This document shows, in pieces, positions 36,048 to 44,387 of a stretch of 64,000 nt of DNA. Location: NCBI GenBank assembly GCA_017744315.1, contig JAGIBN010000004.1, positions 186,001-250,000 on the forward strand. Reading direction: 5' to 3'. The notes beneath the pieces are model-generated. The model had not been told where the DNA came from. It saw nothing but the letters and a program-made list of their open reading frames with translations, and did not search any database. The position numbers and the translations under genes are program-made. This DNA comes from Porphyrobacter sp. (GTDB lineage: Bacteria; Pseudomonadota; Alphaproteobacteria; Sphingomonadales; Sphingomonadaceae). Every line of letters starts with the position of its first letter. Within the stretch, counting starts at the first letter, position 1.

Positions 36048-37382
36048 TCAGTGCACGGTCACGGCCGTCGCCTGCGCCACGGCCTGGGTCCTGCCGGCCG
36101 ACAGCGCGAATACGCACAGCAGGAGGTAGCAGGCCGCGGGCACTACGAACCCGGCGACGTAACCCGCCTGGTCCGACACGGCCCCGACCAGCAGCGGCAG
36201 GAACGCCCCGCCGACGATCGCCGTGCACAGCAGGCCCGAAGTGGCCTGCTCGCTCGCGGTCGAGCGCTCGAGCGTCAGGGTGAAGATCACCGGGAACATG
36301 ATCGAGTTGAACAGTCCGATGCTCAGCGCGACGAACCCCGCCGTGACGCCGCCGACGGCGAAGACGTAGGTGCACATGCCGGCGGCGATAGCGGTGAACA
36401 GCGCCAGCAAGCGCCAGGCAGAGAAGCGCGCCAGCAGGACCGAGCCGACGGCTCGGCCGACCATCGCCCCGCCCCAGTAGAACGCCACCGCCTTGCCGGC
36501 TTCCTGCAGGCTCACGCCCGGGACACCGTCGCTGCCCATCGCGTGGCCGAGTAGAGGCACGCCGAACGGCGCGTTCGAGCCGCCCCAGATCCCGTCGGAG
36601 TTGAGGAACAAGGCCATCTGCGTGCCGATCGACACCTCGGCCCCAACGTAGAGGAAGATTGCCGCCCCTCCGAGCAGGGCCCACTTGGAGGCGACTGCGT
36701 CCGAGATCATCGCCCCGATCCCGCGCGAGGGAGCCGGTTCAGGCGCGGCTTCCGCCACCGTCTTGCGATTGAACCAGAAGAACGCCAGCAGCAGGATCAG
36801 CAGGCCGCAGATCCAGAAGTAAGCCCGGTCGATCCCGGCCAGCGCCGCTTCGCGCACTTCCGGAGTGATCGCGGTGCCTTCTTTCACCTCCACCCCTTCG
36901 AGGAACAGCACGGCGCCGAGGAAGGGGCCGATGAACGTGCCGAAGCTGTTGAAGGTCTGCGACAGCGTGAGGCGGAAGTGGCTGCGCTCCGCCGGTCCAA
37001 GGGCTGCCGCCAGCGGGTTCGCCGCGACTTGCAGGATAGTGATGCCGCTCGCCAGCACGAACAATCCCACCAGCACCAGCGTGTAGATCGCCAGGTTGGC
37101 CGCCCCGAGCATGATCAGGCAGGCGACCGCCATCATCCCCAGCGCGAGCAGGATCGCGGGCACCGGCTTCACTCGGGAGATCAGCGCGGCGGCGGGAAAC
37201 GACACCAGGCCATAGGCGATGAAGAAGGCGAAGGCGGAGAGTTGCGCCTGCACGTCCGTCAGCGTGAAGATGCCCTTCACCGCGGCGACCAGCGGATCGA
37301 TCAGAGAGGTGATGAAACCCCAGGCGAAGAACAGCGTGGTCACGGCGATAAAGGCCGCGCGCACTGTAGACTTGTTTCTCAT
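36048..37382 (-). CDS. Sugar:H+ MFS transporter (FucP/GluP type)
   Basis: 444 residues with 12 predicted helices. Family signatures are TLFFAWGFITSLIDPL in helix 1, LQVAANPLAAALGP with TLSQTFNSFGTFIGPFLG (as in GluP/FucP), and FNSIMFPVIFTLTLE in the second half. Members move glucose, galactose or fucose. The ATG at 37382 follows GGGGAGGAA. It lies 93 bases downstream of the CBM-like gene, with a small hairpin (GCCCCGT..ACGGGGC, about 37452-37470) between them, and is probably co-transcribed under the operator at 38049. Confidence 0.9.
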   Translation of the reverse strand: MRNKSTVRAAFIAVTTLFFAWGFITSLIDPLVAAVKGIFTLTDVQAQLSAFAFFIAYGLVSFPAAALISRVKPVPAILLALGMMAVACLIMLGAANLAIYTLVLVGLFVLASGITILQVAANPLAAALGPAERSHFRLTLSQTFNSFGTFIGPFLGAVLFLEGVEVKEGTAITPEVREAALAGIDRAYFWICGLLILLLAFFWFNRKTVAEAAPEPAPSRGIGAMISDAVASKWALLGGAAIFLYVGAEVSIGTQMALFLNSDGIWGGSNAPFGVPLLGHAMGSDGVPGVSLQEAGKAVAFYWGGAMVGRAVGSVLLARFSAWRLLALFTAIAAGMCTYVFAVGGVTAGFVALSIGLFNSIMFPVIFTLTLERSTASEQATSGLLCTAIVGGAFLPLLVGAVSDQAGYVAGFVVPAACYLLLCVFALSAGRTQAVAQATAVTVH

Positions 37383-37475
37383 TATTCCTCCCCGCGGGAT
37401 GGCTTCGCCCAAGGCGGCAAGCCCCCATCCGCTGCAAATATCTACCCCATGCCCCGTGTCAGACGGGGCCTGCAA

Positions 37476-38012
37476 TTATGGCTGACCCATGTTCACCACG
37501 ATTAGCGGCCCGAGGTCCACCGTCTGAGCCGCCGTCGCCAGATGAATGGTGGCGTTGAGCGTGCCGGCAGCCTGATCGCTTGCCGCTTTGCCCTTCACCT
37601 CGAACATTTTCCACTCCGGGCCGATCGTGGCCGGCTGCACGAACTGCGCCGTGTAGGGCGCTGTCGACATCTGCACTCCGTTGTAGGGCAGCACGGTTTC
37701 GGTCGCGCCGTTCTCCCCCTTCTCGAGCCGTGCCCAGAACGCGAAGACCAGCGAGTCCCCGGCCTTCACCGGCTTGTCGATCGTCGTCTGCACCGTGGCA
37801 TCCCAAGGATTGGCGCCCTTGCGGCGGACGGTAACCCGCAGCGCCTGACCGCCCTGCACCGCCGGGTCCTCTCGCAGCTTGGCGGCAGCGCCCATGACCT
37901 GCGGATTGCCCGGGTCGTTGATGATCCTGGAAGCCAGATCGTCCTGCGCCGTTGCCGGCCCCAGAACGTATAGCGCCAGCGCAATGCCGAATGCAGCAGC
38001 CCCTCGTTTCAT
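37476..38012 (-). CDS. Exported carbohydrate-binding-module-like protein
   Basis: 178 residues with a signal peptide ending TAQ. The mature chain is a single beta-sandwich-like domain with ALRVTVRRKGANPWDATVQ, KPVKAGDSLVFAFWAR and a closing LGPLIVVNM, the pattern of CBM4/9-type modules usually fused to xylanases or glucanases. Here it stands alone with no catalytic domain. It shares an operator region with the divergent esterase gene and precedes the sugar transporter, so a role in binding or scavenging plant-type polysaccharide is likely. Confidence 0.75.
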   Translation of the reverse strand: MKRGAAAFGIALALYVLGPATAQDDLASRIINDPGNPQVMGAAAKLREDPAVQGGQALRVTVRRKGANPWDATVQTTIDKPVKAGDSLVFAFWARLEKGENGATETVLPYNGVQMSTAPYTAQFVQPATIGPEWKMFEVKGKAASDQAAGTLNATIHLATAAQTVDLGPLIVVNMGQP

Positions 38013-38048
38013 AACCCCCTCCTCCTCGTCCGCGAGTAAAACACGAAC

Positions 38049-38062
38049 AGGTAGCGCTCACA
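38049..38062. promoter_or_regulatory. LacI-type operator in the CBM/esterase divergent promoter region
   Basis: AGGTAGCGCTCACA differs at two of fourteen positions from the minus-strand site upstream of GH5 (TGGTAGCGCTAACA). It lies 36 bases upstream of the CBM-like gene and about 185 bases upstream of the esterase, so one repressor could control both directions. Confidence 0.55.
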
Positions 38063-38247
38063 ACGCCCTGATTGCGGGACAGACGGCCTCTCCGCTTGCC
38101 TTTTCCCCAGATTGAGGACAACGCTGTCTCAAATCAGGGGGTCGAGGCGGAGGGGCTGCAGCTCACCTGCACCGAAGCGCATCGTGATCCCCGAGACGCC
38201 AAAGCACCGGAAAGGTGCTGGAAACATCAGGGGAGAGCACTGCCGTC

Positions 38248-39444
38248 ATGAACAAGACCGCCACCATCGCGCTATTGGCCTCGGCTCTCGCCGCTGTGCC
38301 TGCCTTCGCCCAGCCTGCGCCTTCGGGCCAGCCCGCGAGCTGCAGGCCCCAGGGCATGTTCGCCGCGGCCGCCGGCTACAAGTCGGTCGAGCAGCTGCCC
38401 GACGGCAAGGTGACCTTCCGCATCTGCGCGCCCGAAGCGCAGGAGGTCCGCGTCACCAGCAACGACATCGACGAGGCGATTCCGATGGGCGTCCAGCCAG
38501 GCAGCACGCGCGGCCTGCCGATGACCAAGGATGCGACCGGCCTGTGGACCGCGACCACCGCGGTGCCGGTCCCGGCCGACAACTATCGCTTCGCCTTCCA
38601 GGTCGACGGCGCCAAAGTGCCCGACCCGCAAGGCACAACCTTTAGCCACGAGCGGGTCGGCACCAACTCCACTTTCGAGGTGACCGGCCAGGCCGGCGAG
38701 TTCCAGACTTACGATCCCGGGATCCCCCATGGCGTGGTGAGCCGGATCGAGTACTGGTCCTCAGCGCTGGGCGCCAAGCGCGGGGCCTATGTCTACACCC
38801 CGCCCGGCTACATGAAGGACGGCACCCGCTATCCGGTGCTCTACCTGGTCCACGGCGCGGGTGACAGCGCCGACAGCTGGACCTCGGTCGGCCACGCCAA
38901 CTACATCCTCGACAACCTGATCGCGGCGCAGAAGGCCAAGCCGATGATCGTGGTCATGCCATTCGGTCACACGCCCGACCGCCCGGGGACCAACATGCTC
39001 GCCAACACCGACTTTGGGGACGACCTGATCAAGGACCTGATCCCTTACGTCGACGGCAACTTCCGCACGCTCGCCAACCAGCAGAGCCGCGCGATGGCCG
39101 GCCTGTCGATGGGCGGGTCGCACACCATCCGCTATGGCCTGACCCATCCCGAACTGTTCGACTACATCGGCATCTTCTCGATGGGCCTCGGCATGCAGGG
39201 CCCAGCCGACGTCACCGCCTACGAGACCGCCAACGACGCCGCGCTCAAGAAGGCGGCCGCCGACCTCAACCTGGTCTACTACGCCATGGGCAAGGACGAC
39301 TTCCTCTACGGCACCGTCGCCCCGACCCGCGCGATGTTCGCCAAGTACGGGATCAAGGACGTCTACAACGAGACCGGCGGCGGCCACACCTGGATCAACT
39401 GGCGCCGCTACCTGACCGACTTCGCCCCGCGGCTGTTCCAGTAA
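38248..39444 (+). CDS. Secreted CE1-family esterase with N-terminal CBM48-like domain
   Basis: 398-residue exported protein. After the signal peptide (MNKTATIALLASALAAVPA) comes an Ig-like CBM48/E-set domain (about 45-150; GKVTFRICAPEAQEVRV), then an alpha/beta hydrolase. The nucleophile Ser is in AGLSMGGSHTIRYG, the catalytic His in GGGHTWINWRRY, and a candidate Asp in AMGKDDFLYG. This is the arrangement of feruloyl/acetyl-xylan esterases encoded near xylan-use genes. The ATG at 38248 is chosen because it opens the signal peptide. Confidence 0.88.
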   Translation: MNKTATIALLASALAAVPAFAQPAPSGQPASCRPQGMFAAAAGYKSVEQLPDGKVTFRICAPEAQEVRVTSNDIDEAIPMGVQPGSTRGLPMTKDATGLWTATTAVPVPADNYRFAFQVDGAKVPDPQGTTFSHERVGTNSTFEVTGQAGEFQTYDPGIPHGVVSRIEYWSSALGAKRGAYVYTPPGYMKDGTRYPVLYLVHGAGDSADSWTSVGHANYILDNLIAAQKAKPMIVVMPFGHTPDRPGTNMLANTDFGDDLIKDLIPYVDGNFRTLANQQSRAMAGLSMGGSHTIRYGLTHPELFDYIGIFSMGLGMQGPADVTAYETANDAALKKAAADLNLVYYAMGKDDFLYGTVAPTRAMFAKYGIKDVYNETGGGHTWINWRRYLTDFAPRLFQ

Positions 39445-39451
39445 GACAATC

Positions 39452-39476
39452 GCCCCCTCTCCACTCGGGAGGGGGC
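39452..39476. terminator. Bidirectional terminator-like hairpin
   Basis: GCCCCCTC pairs perfectly with GAGGGGGC around a nine-base loop, in the short gap between the convergent esterase and SnoaL-YeaR genes. There is no long T-run. Confidence 0.6.
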
Positions 39477-40192
39477 TAGTCGCCGCGCTGGAGGAACTCC
39501 ACGTGGAAGCGGACCGGCCCGAGCGGTTCGACGCGATGGAGGATCGTCGGCTCGACCAGGCCCGGCTCACCCTCCGGCGTGAGGATAAGCTCCATCGGCG
39601 TGCGGCGGTCGTCCGTGACCAGATAACGAAGCTTGCCCTGCTCCACATGGATCAGGCCCCAGGTCCCCTCTTTGGTCGAGTGGTCCTTGAGCAGGTTCTG
39701 CGGAATGTTCTCTTCGGTGAAGGTCGGAGTGCGCTTGTACGAGCGAAGTCCTTCCGGAGGTCCGAGAATGCCATGTTCCCGCAGCAGCGCTTCCTCGTCC
39801 CCCGAGACCCAGCCGAACACCGTCGGCTCTTCGTCGAGGTACTGGACGAAGTAATGGACATCGAAGTCGAGCGCCACGTCGGCCTCGTCCCAGCGCGAAT
39901 AGGTCGCCGTCCACGACACCTTCGCCATGCAATGCAGCTCGTCGATCGGAGATAGGTGGACGTCGCGCAGGCGCATGTCCTTCATCCCCATGGTCCGGTA
40001 GTTGGCGTAGCCCAGCGCCATCGCCTGGGCGAAATTCTCGTCGTTCTTCCCCGTCATCACTCCAACGGGAGCCGCCCCGATGAATTCCGACGCGTACAGG
40101 GAGGCCACTTCGTCGAGATCGAGGACGCCGCTCAAAGCCCGATTGAACAGGCGCTCGTAGCGCTCGAACAGGTCCCTCACACTGGCTTCCAT
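39476..40192 (-). CDS. SnoaL-like domain fused to YeaR/DUF1971-type cupin
   Basis: 238 residues in two parts. Residues 1-~130 look like a SnoaL/NTF2-like fold (VRDLFERYERLFNRALSGVL, AKVSWTATYSRWDEADV, HYFVQYLDEE). Residues ~155-238 match the YeaR/TehB-type small cupin (PQNLLKDHSTKEGTWGLIHV, LRYLVTDD, EPTILHRVEPLGPVRFHVEF). A ribosome binding site GAGGAGGAAG sits before ATG at 40192. YeaR-like domains usually occur alone in nitrate/tellurite-related settings, so the fusion is unusual. Function unknown. Confidence 0.75.
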   Translation of the reverse strand: MEASVRDLFERYERLFNRALSGVLDLDEVASLYASEFIGAAPVGVMTGKNDENFAQAMALGYANYRTMGMKDMRLRDVHLSPIDELHCMAKVSWTATYSRWDEADVALDFDVHYFVQYLDEEPTVFGWVSGDEEALLREHGILGPPEGLRSYKRTPTFTEENIPQNLLKDHSTKEGTWGLIHVEQGKLRYLVTDDRRTPMELILTPEGEPGLVEPTILHRVEPLGPVRFHVEFLQRGD

Positions 40193-40512
40193 CTTCCTCC
40201 TCTCGGGCCGTCGGCCGGGCGGAATGGGCATGGTGATTCCACAGTGACGCAACTACGGGGCGACGGCAATGGAATTGCGGCCGGCTTACGGGGCAGACCC
40301 AACCTGATCGACACATCGTGGGGTGACGCGCCGCCATCGGTGGCCACGAGCCGATAGTGGAGCGCCCGCTTTTGGCAGCCCACCGAAATTGTATCGGCAA
40401 AGTTCTGCCGGGCATTCTCATAGAAACATTCTCGGGCGCCGCGGTCGCTCCTGTGACCTTGCCTTGCCTATTCGCCTGCAATATTATCGCACCCAGACAA
40501 TGGAGCGTGGCT
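40193..40512. other. Divergent intergenic region, nothing recognised
   Basis: 320 bases between the SnoaL-YeaR gene and a divergent exported protein. It must hold two promoters. The in-frame extension of the downstream gene to 40357 lacks codon bias and is not counted as coding. Confidence 0.5.
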
Positions 40513-41535
40513 ATGAAGAGCATGCTTACTTTGTTGGCGGGCGTGGCGTTGCTCGCGGCGCCCGCGGCACAAGTGCAGGGACGAACGATCCCGTTCCACC
40601 CAATCGGCACGTGGACCGCTGATTACGGCGACGATTACTGCCGGCTGATCCGCACATTCAGCGACGGGCAGAGCGAACTCAGCCTGGCGCTCGAGCGGAT
40701 TCAGCCAGGGCCGATGGTGCGCGTGATCGTGATTGGCGAAGGCGTGCGGCCGTTCCGTGGCGCGGACCAGATCGGCTATACCTTCAACCCTGTCGGTGGA
40801 TCGGGCGGAGCGGGTTACGCCCGCTCGGTTATGGCAGATGGCCGGCCATTCATCAGCTTCGACCCGATCATGCTCACGCAGCCCGCGGCGGTCACCCGGG
40901 CCAGCCTGCCATCGGGGTACGATCGCGCAGACGAACAGGAAGCCGCGAAAGCGATAACCGAGTTCACGCTAGACACGGGACTCGTCGCGCCCGTGCAGAT
41001 CGACACCGGGTCGCTGCGGGCGCCAATCGAGGCACTGCAGGTCTGCGCTGACACCTTGCTTACGACCTGGGGGCTCGACGTCGAGAAGTACAAGGGGATG
41101 AGCCTGCCGCCGATCATGAACCCCAACCCCGAGGGCGTGCTGCCCCAGCACAGCGCGCTGTTTCGCGAGCTCTTGAGATTCCGCAACTTCGGCGGCGGCA
41201 CCAACCAGGTACAACTGCTGGTCGCAGCCGATGGCAGCGTGGCCGATTGCGCGATCTACTCTCCCTCGGTGTCACGATCGGCCAACGAGCTGATCTGCCG
41301 CTTGGCCAGGGAACGCGCGTCTTTCGCACCCGCCAAAGATGCCGACGGCCAACCAATGGCCAGCTTGTGGGCGGGCTCGCTTTGGGACCTCGGCCCACCG
41401 CCCTCCCGTGCCCCGTTTTACAGCGTCGCAGTTGGTTCACCGACCGGCCCCCGTTTGGGCCTGACGCCTCCCCCATCGGATGCGCCGACGGTGACCCTAA
41501 TTGTACCACCCAATGCCTTCCCATCCGCCATGTGA
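40513..41535 (+). CDS. Exported protein with TonB-C-like C-terminal domain
   Basis: 340 residues with a signal peptide (MKSMLTLLAGVALLAAPAA). The N-terminal half (TWTADYGDDYCRLIRTFSDG) has no family I can name. The C-terminal part (about 245-320) has the TonB C-terminal/energy-transducer-like pattern VQLLVAADGSVADCAIYSPSVS followed by ICRLARERASFAPAKDADG. No N-terminal transmembrane anchor remains after cleavage, so it is probably a periplasmic relative rather than a working TonB. The ATG at 40513 follows GGAG. Confidence 0.7.
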   Translation: MKSMLTLLAGVALLAAPAAQVQGRTIPFHPIGTWTADYGDDYCRLIRTFSDGQSELSLALERIQPGPMVRVIVIGEGVRPFRGADQIGYTFNPVGGSGGAGYARSVMADGRPFISFDPIMLTQPAAVTRASLPSGYDRADEQEAAKAITEFTLDTGLVAPVQIDTGSLRAPIEALQVCADTLLTTWGLDVEKYKGMSLPPIMNPNPEGVLPQHSALFRELLRFRNFGGGTNQVQLLVAADGSVADCAIYSPSVSRSANELICRLARERASFAPAKDADGQPMASLWAGSLWDLGPPPSRAPFYSVAVGSPTGPRLGLTPPPSDAPTVTLIVPPNAFPSAM

Positions 41536-41849
41536 TCGACTGGGTGAGCGGGTTCGTTGTAACTGGCCAGGCTTCTTGGCGCGCCCACTTGAGCGCTCCC
41601 TAAGGACCGCGCATCGGGTGGACAGCGGACCTCCAAGGCTTCTCTGAGACGCACTTCAGACCGTTCACGCCAAACCATTTTGCTACTGACAAAGGATCGG
41701 CCACAAGGCCGGTCGATGACTGCCCGATTGACTCGCCGCCAAAGTGACGTCTCGTGTCCTGCCCGCCTTGCGGAAGATGACGCTTGGGTCGCGCTCAGCT
41801 GCCTTAATCCCGTGAAATCCGCCAAGTGACACCTTTTGAGGGGGCCGAA
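41536..41849. other. Intergenic region, nothing recognised
   Basis: 314 bases ahead of the HupE-like gene. It contains a small GGCC-cored palindrome near 41700 (TCGGCCACAAGGCCGGTCGA). No gene, repeat copy or clear promoter was recognised. Confidence 0.5.
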
Positions 41850-42947
41850 ATGTGCGTGCGCAAAAGTGGCGCGAACTGGCCATTGCTGCGCTGGTTCGTA
41901 GCTCTGTTCGCACTGCTACTCGCTGTGCCGGCCTCGGCGCATCCGGTGCCGTTCAGCTATCTCAATCTGGAGGTGCACGACGCTGCCATCACCGGCAGGG
42001 TCAGGGCGCACCTTACCGACATCGCTCCAATCCTCGGCATTTCCGATCCGCAATCGCTCCTCGACCCGCGGGTTCAGGCCGCGCACCAGGCGCAGATCGA
42101 GCGCTACTTCGCCTCACACATCGCGCTTGGAAGCGACGACTTCTCACGGGCCAAGTGGGGGGCGATCGCGGTAGTCGATGACAACGAGGCGCTGGAACTA
42201 GCTTTCACCATAGACGGCCCGCCCGCCGCAGCCTTGTCGATCGACACCGACCTGTTTCCGGCCGACCCCAACCACCAGACTTTCGTCAACGTCTACGAAG
42301 GCAAGGGCGCTCCTCAGCAGTACATCTTCGCCAGTACCAGCGAGCCGAAGATCTACTATCGCGGGACAACCGCCGGTGCCTTTGCGGTGATGGGGACCTT
42401 CATCCCCTCCGGCGTCCACCACATCATGATCGGGCCCGATCATATCCTGTTCCTGGTTGGCCTGCTCCTGCTCGGCGGAAGCCTGCGTCAGCTGGTCACG
42501 ATCGTGACTGCCTTTACCATCGGGCACAGCATCACGCTTTCGCTCGCTAGCCTCAACATTCTCACCCCACCCTCGTGGCTGATCGAGCCGGCCATCGCGC
42601 TGAGCATCGTGGTGGTGGGCGTCGACAATCTGCTGGTGCGGAAGGGCGAAGGCCGCGATATGCGGGCCTGGGCGGCGCTGCTGTTCGGGCTGATCCACGG
42701 CTTCGGCTTCGCCAACGTGCTCAAGGAGTTCGGCCTTCCTCAAGAAGCACTTGGTTGGTCGCTGTTTTCGTTTAATGTCGGCGTCGAATTGGGGCAGCTG
42801 GCAATCGTCGCCGTAGTCGGGGCGTTGCTGGAAGTGATCCGCCGGCGCAACCCGGCGTTGAGCGGGTGGATCGTGATATTCGGCTCACTCGTGGTGATCG
42901 CGGCAGGCGGCTACTGGTTCGTCGAGAGGGTGTTTTTCGGAGGCTGA
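41850..42947 (+). CDS. HupE/UreJ-family membrane protein
   Basis: 365 residues: a signal-like first helix ending PASA, a periplasmic domain (about 30-180; HPVPFSYLNLEVHDAAI), then six to seven transmembrane segments of HupE/UreJ_2 type beginning FIPSGVHHIMIGPDHILFLVGLLLL, whose His/Asp residues suggest metal coordination, and later LIHGFGFANVL. HupE relatives move or bind nickel or other divalent metals; this N-terminally extended type is less studied. Start at 41850 follows GAGGGGG. Coupled to the next gene, one base apart. Confidence 0.85.
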   Translation: MCVRKSGANWPLLRWFVALFALLLAVPASAHPVPFSYLNLEVHDAAITGRVRAHLTDIAPILGISDPQSLLDPRVQAAHQAQIERYFASHIALGSDDFSRAKWGAIAVVDDNEALELAFTIDGPPAAALSIDTDLFPADPNHQTFVNVYEGKGAPQQYIFASTSEPKIYYRGTTAGAFAVMGTFIPSGVHHIMIGPDHILFLVGLLLLGGSLRQLVTIVTAFTIGHSITLSLASLNILTPPSWLIEPAIALSIVVVGVDNLLVRKGEGRDMRAWAALLFGLIHGFGFANVLKEFGLPQEALGWSLFSFNVGVELGQLAIVAVVGALLEVIRRRNPALSGWIVIFGSLVVIAAGGYWFVERVFFGG

Positions 42948-43976
42948 ATGATGAAGCGGTTCGCAATCCTGGCAACGATCGTGGCCGGCGGCCTCGCAGC
43001 GGCGGGTCTTAACGCGCAGGGACTGCCGGGGATCGGGGCGACCGAGAAGGTCTCCGACAACGTCTACAAGATCTTCGGCGCGGGCGGGAACACCACCTTC
43101 TTCATCCGCAGCGACGGCGTGGTGCTGGTCGACACCAAGCTCGCCAACAACGGCGAAGCGATCCTCGCCAAGGTTCGCGAAGTTACCGACAAGCCGGTGA
43201 CGATGATCATCAATACCCACTCGCACCCCGATCACATGGGCTCGAACGCGGAGATCAACACCGCGCGGGGCAGCGTGCAGATCGTCGGCCACGCGAACAC
43301 CGCCACCCGCATCGCGGCAATGCCCAACACCCCGAAGGTCACGCAGTCGTTCAACGACAAGCTGACGCTCGGCACGGGGCGCGACCAGATCGACCTCTAC
43401 TGGTTCGGTCCGGCCCATACCGATGGTGACGCCTTCGTGGTCTTCCCGAAGGAAAAGGTGATGGCCGCGGGCGACGTAATGGCCTGGAACATGGGCCTGC
43501 TGGTCGATCCGATGTCAGGCGGCAGCATGGTCGGCACGGCTGACACCATGGCGAAGGCCCTCGCGGGAATCTCGGGCGTCGACAAGGTGGTCGAAGGCCA
43601 TGGCGATGTGAACACCTGGGCCGGCTTCAAGCAGTACGGTGCCTACACCCGCAAGGTCGTGGACGTGGCCAAGCGCGCGCTGGCCGAGAACCTCGACTAC
43701 ATGCAGGCGTTCGAAAAGTACTTCGCGACCGATCCGGCCATGGCGCCGTATATCGGCGAAGCGCTCAAGCCGGGCCTCGAATATGGCGGCACGCCGAAGT
43801 CGCGTTCGCTCAACAACATCTTCATCGCGATGATGGAACTGCGCGGCGAGAAGCCCCCCTTGATCATGGGCGCGCCCCCGCTTCCGGGTCAGCCGCTCCC
43901 GACCGGCCCCGGTGGCGGCGGTCCGCGTCCGGCCGGCAGCGGTGGCGCCCCGGTCGACGAGCACAATCACCTCTAA
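42948..43976 (+). CDS. Exported MBL-fold metallohydrolase
   Basis: 342-residue metallo-beta-lactamase-fold protein with a signal peptide. The metal motif is THSHPDHMGSNAE (HxHxDH) at about residue 88; further ligands are probable at GPAHTDGDAF and GHGDV. The sequence resembles the QuiP/broad MBL group rather than true lactamases. The C-terminal 35 residues are Pro/Gly-rich and end DEHNHL. GGAGG in the end of the HupE gene serves as its ribosome binding site, so the pair is an operon. Substrate unknown. Confidence 0.85.
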   Translation: MMKRFAILATIVAGGLAAAGLNAQGLPGIGATEKVSDNVYKIFGAGGNTTFFIRSDGVVLVDTKLANNGEAILAKVREVTDKPVTMIINTHSHPDHMGSNAEINTARGSVQIVGHANTATRIAAMPNTPKVTQSFNDKLTLGTGRDQIDLYWFGPAHTDGDAFVVFPKEKVMAAGDVMAWNMGLLVDPMSGGSMVGTADTMAKALAGISGVDKVVEGHGDVNTWAGFKQYGAYTRKVVDVAKRALAENLDYMQAFEKYFATDPAMAPYIGEALKPGLEYGGTPKSRSLNNIFIAMMELRGEKPPLIMGAPPLPGQPLPTGPGGGGPRPAGSGGAPVDEHNHL

Positions 43977-43986
43977 GGCGAGGTTG

Positions 43987-44016
43987 AGAGGATTGGTCGT
44001 GATTGGCCAATCCTCT
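43987..44016 (+). terminator. Hairpin after the MBL gene
   Basis: Ten-base perfect stem AGAGGATTGG / CCAATCCTCT with a ten-base loop, eleven bases after the MBL stop. It abuts the -35 box of the following promoter. Confidence 0.6.
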
Positions 44017-44044
44017 TGACATAACGAACCATATCGGTTATATG
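44016..44044 (+). promoter_or_regulatory. Strong sigma-70-type promoter ahead of candidate ncRNA
   Basis: TTGACA at 44016-44021, exactly 17 bases, then TATATG at 44039-44044. No credible protein gene follows on this strand, which is why an RNA product is suspected. Confidence 0.65.
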
Positions 44045-44050
44045 CCCCGC

Positions 44051-44250
44051 CGTCAATTGACACCTGACACAGCGACGGGTGCGGGGGCGTAAGCGCTTGC
44101 TCTCACTCCCGCACTGATGGCCGGCGCTCTCTCGACATCGTCAGAGGGTGTCACCGTAGGACACGGGGACGACAACCGCTGGCGGGACGTGCGAGCCCTA
44201 ACCGCCAGCGCCTCCTGTCCGACAGGGCCGAGTAGCGAGTTTAGACGCAG
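44051..44250 (+). ncRNA. Candidate structured non-coding RNA
   Basis: Starts a few bases after the promoter at 44016-44044. The sequence can fold into successive strong stems: CCCCGC..GCGGGG with CGTC..GACG inside (about 44044-44085), TCGTC/GTGTC pairing with GACAC/GACGA (about 44137-44175), a perfect nine-pair stem CGCTGGCGG / CCGCCAGCG (about 44179-44213), and CCTGT / ACAGG (about 44216-44229). Frames on both strands here have poor composition and no ribosome binding sites. It does not match the tmRNA, RNase P or SRP RNA motifs I know; 6S RNA cannot be excluded. The 3' end is a guess. Confidence 0.5.
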
Positions 44251-44387
44251 CCCTCGCCGCCGTTCGCATATCGATGCTCGCGCAAGGCAACCCTGTGACG
44301 CCCAGGGCAGCGCCGGCCTCGCCCGTCCGCTTGTTTCTCTCCCGGCGTTAGGCCCGCGCTCGCCAGCGGGTGGTTTGGTGTGTCTGA

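Noticed and set aside
44051..44330. tmRNA, RNase P RNA or SRP RNA
   Set aside because: I searched for their hallmark words (tag-peptide codons, GAGGAAAGTCC-like core, GGAAGNAGC-type loop) on both strands and did not find them; 6S RNA remains open.
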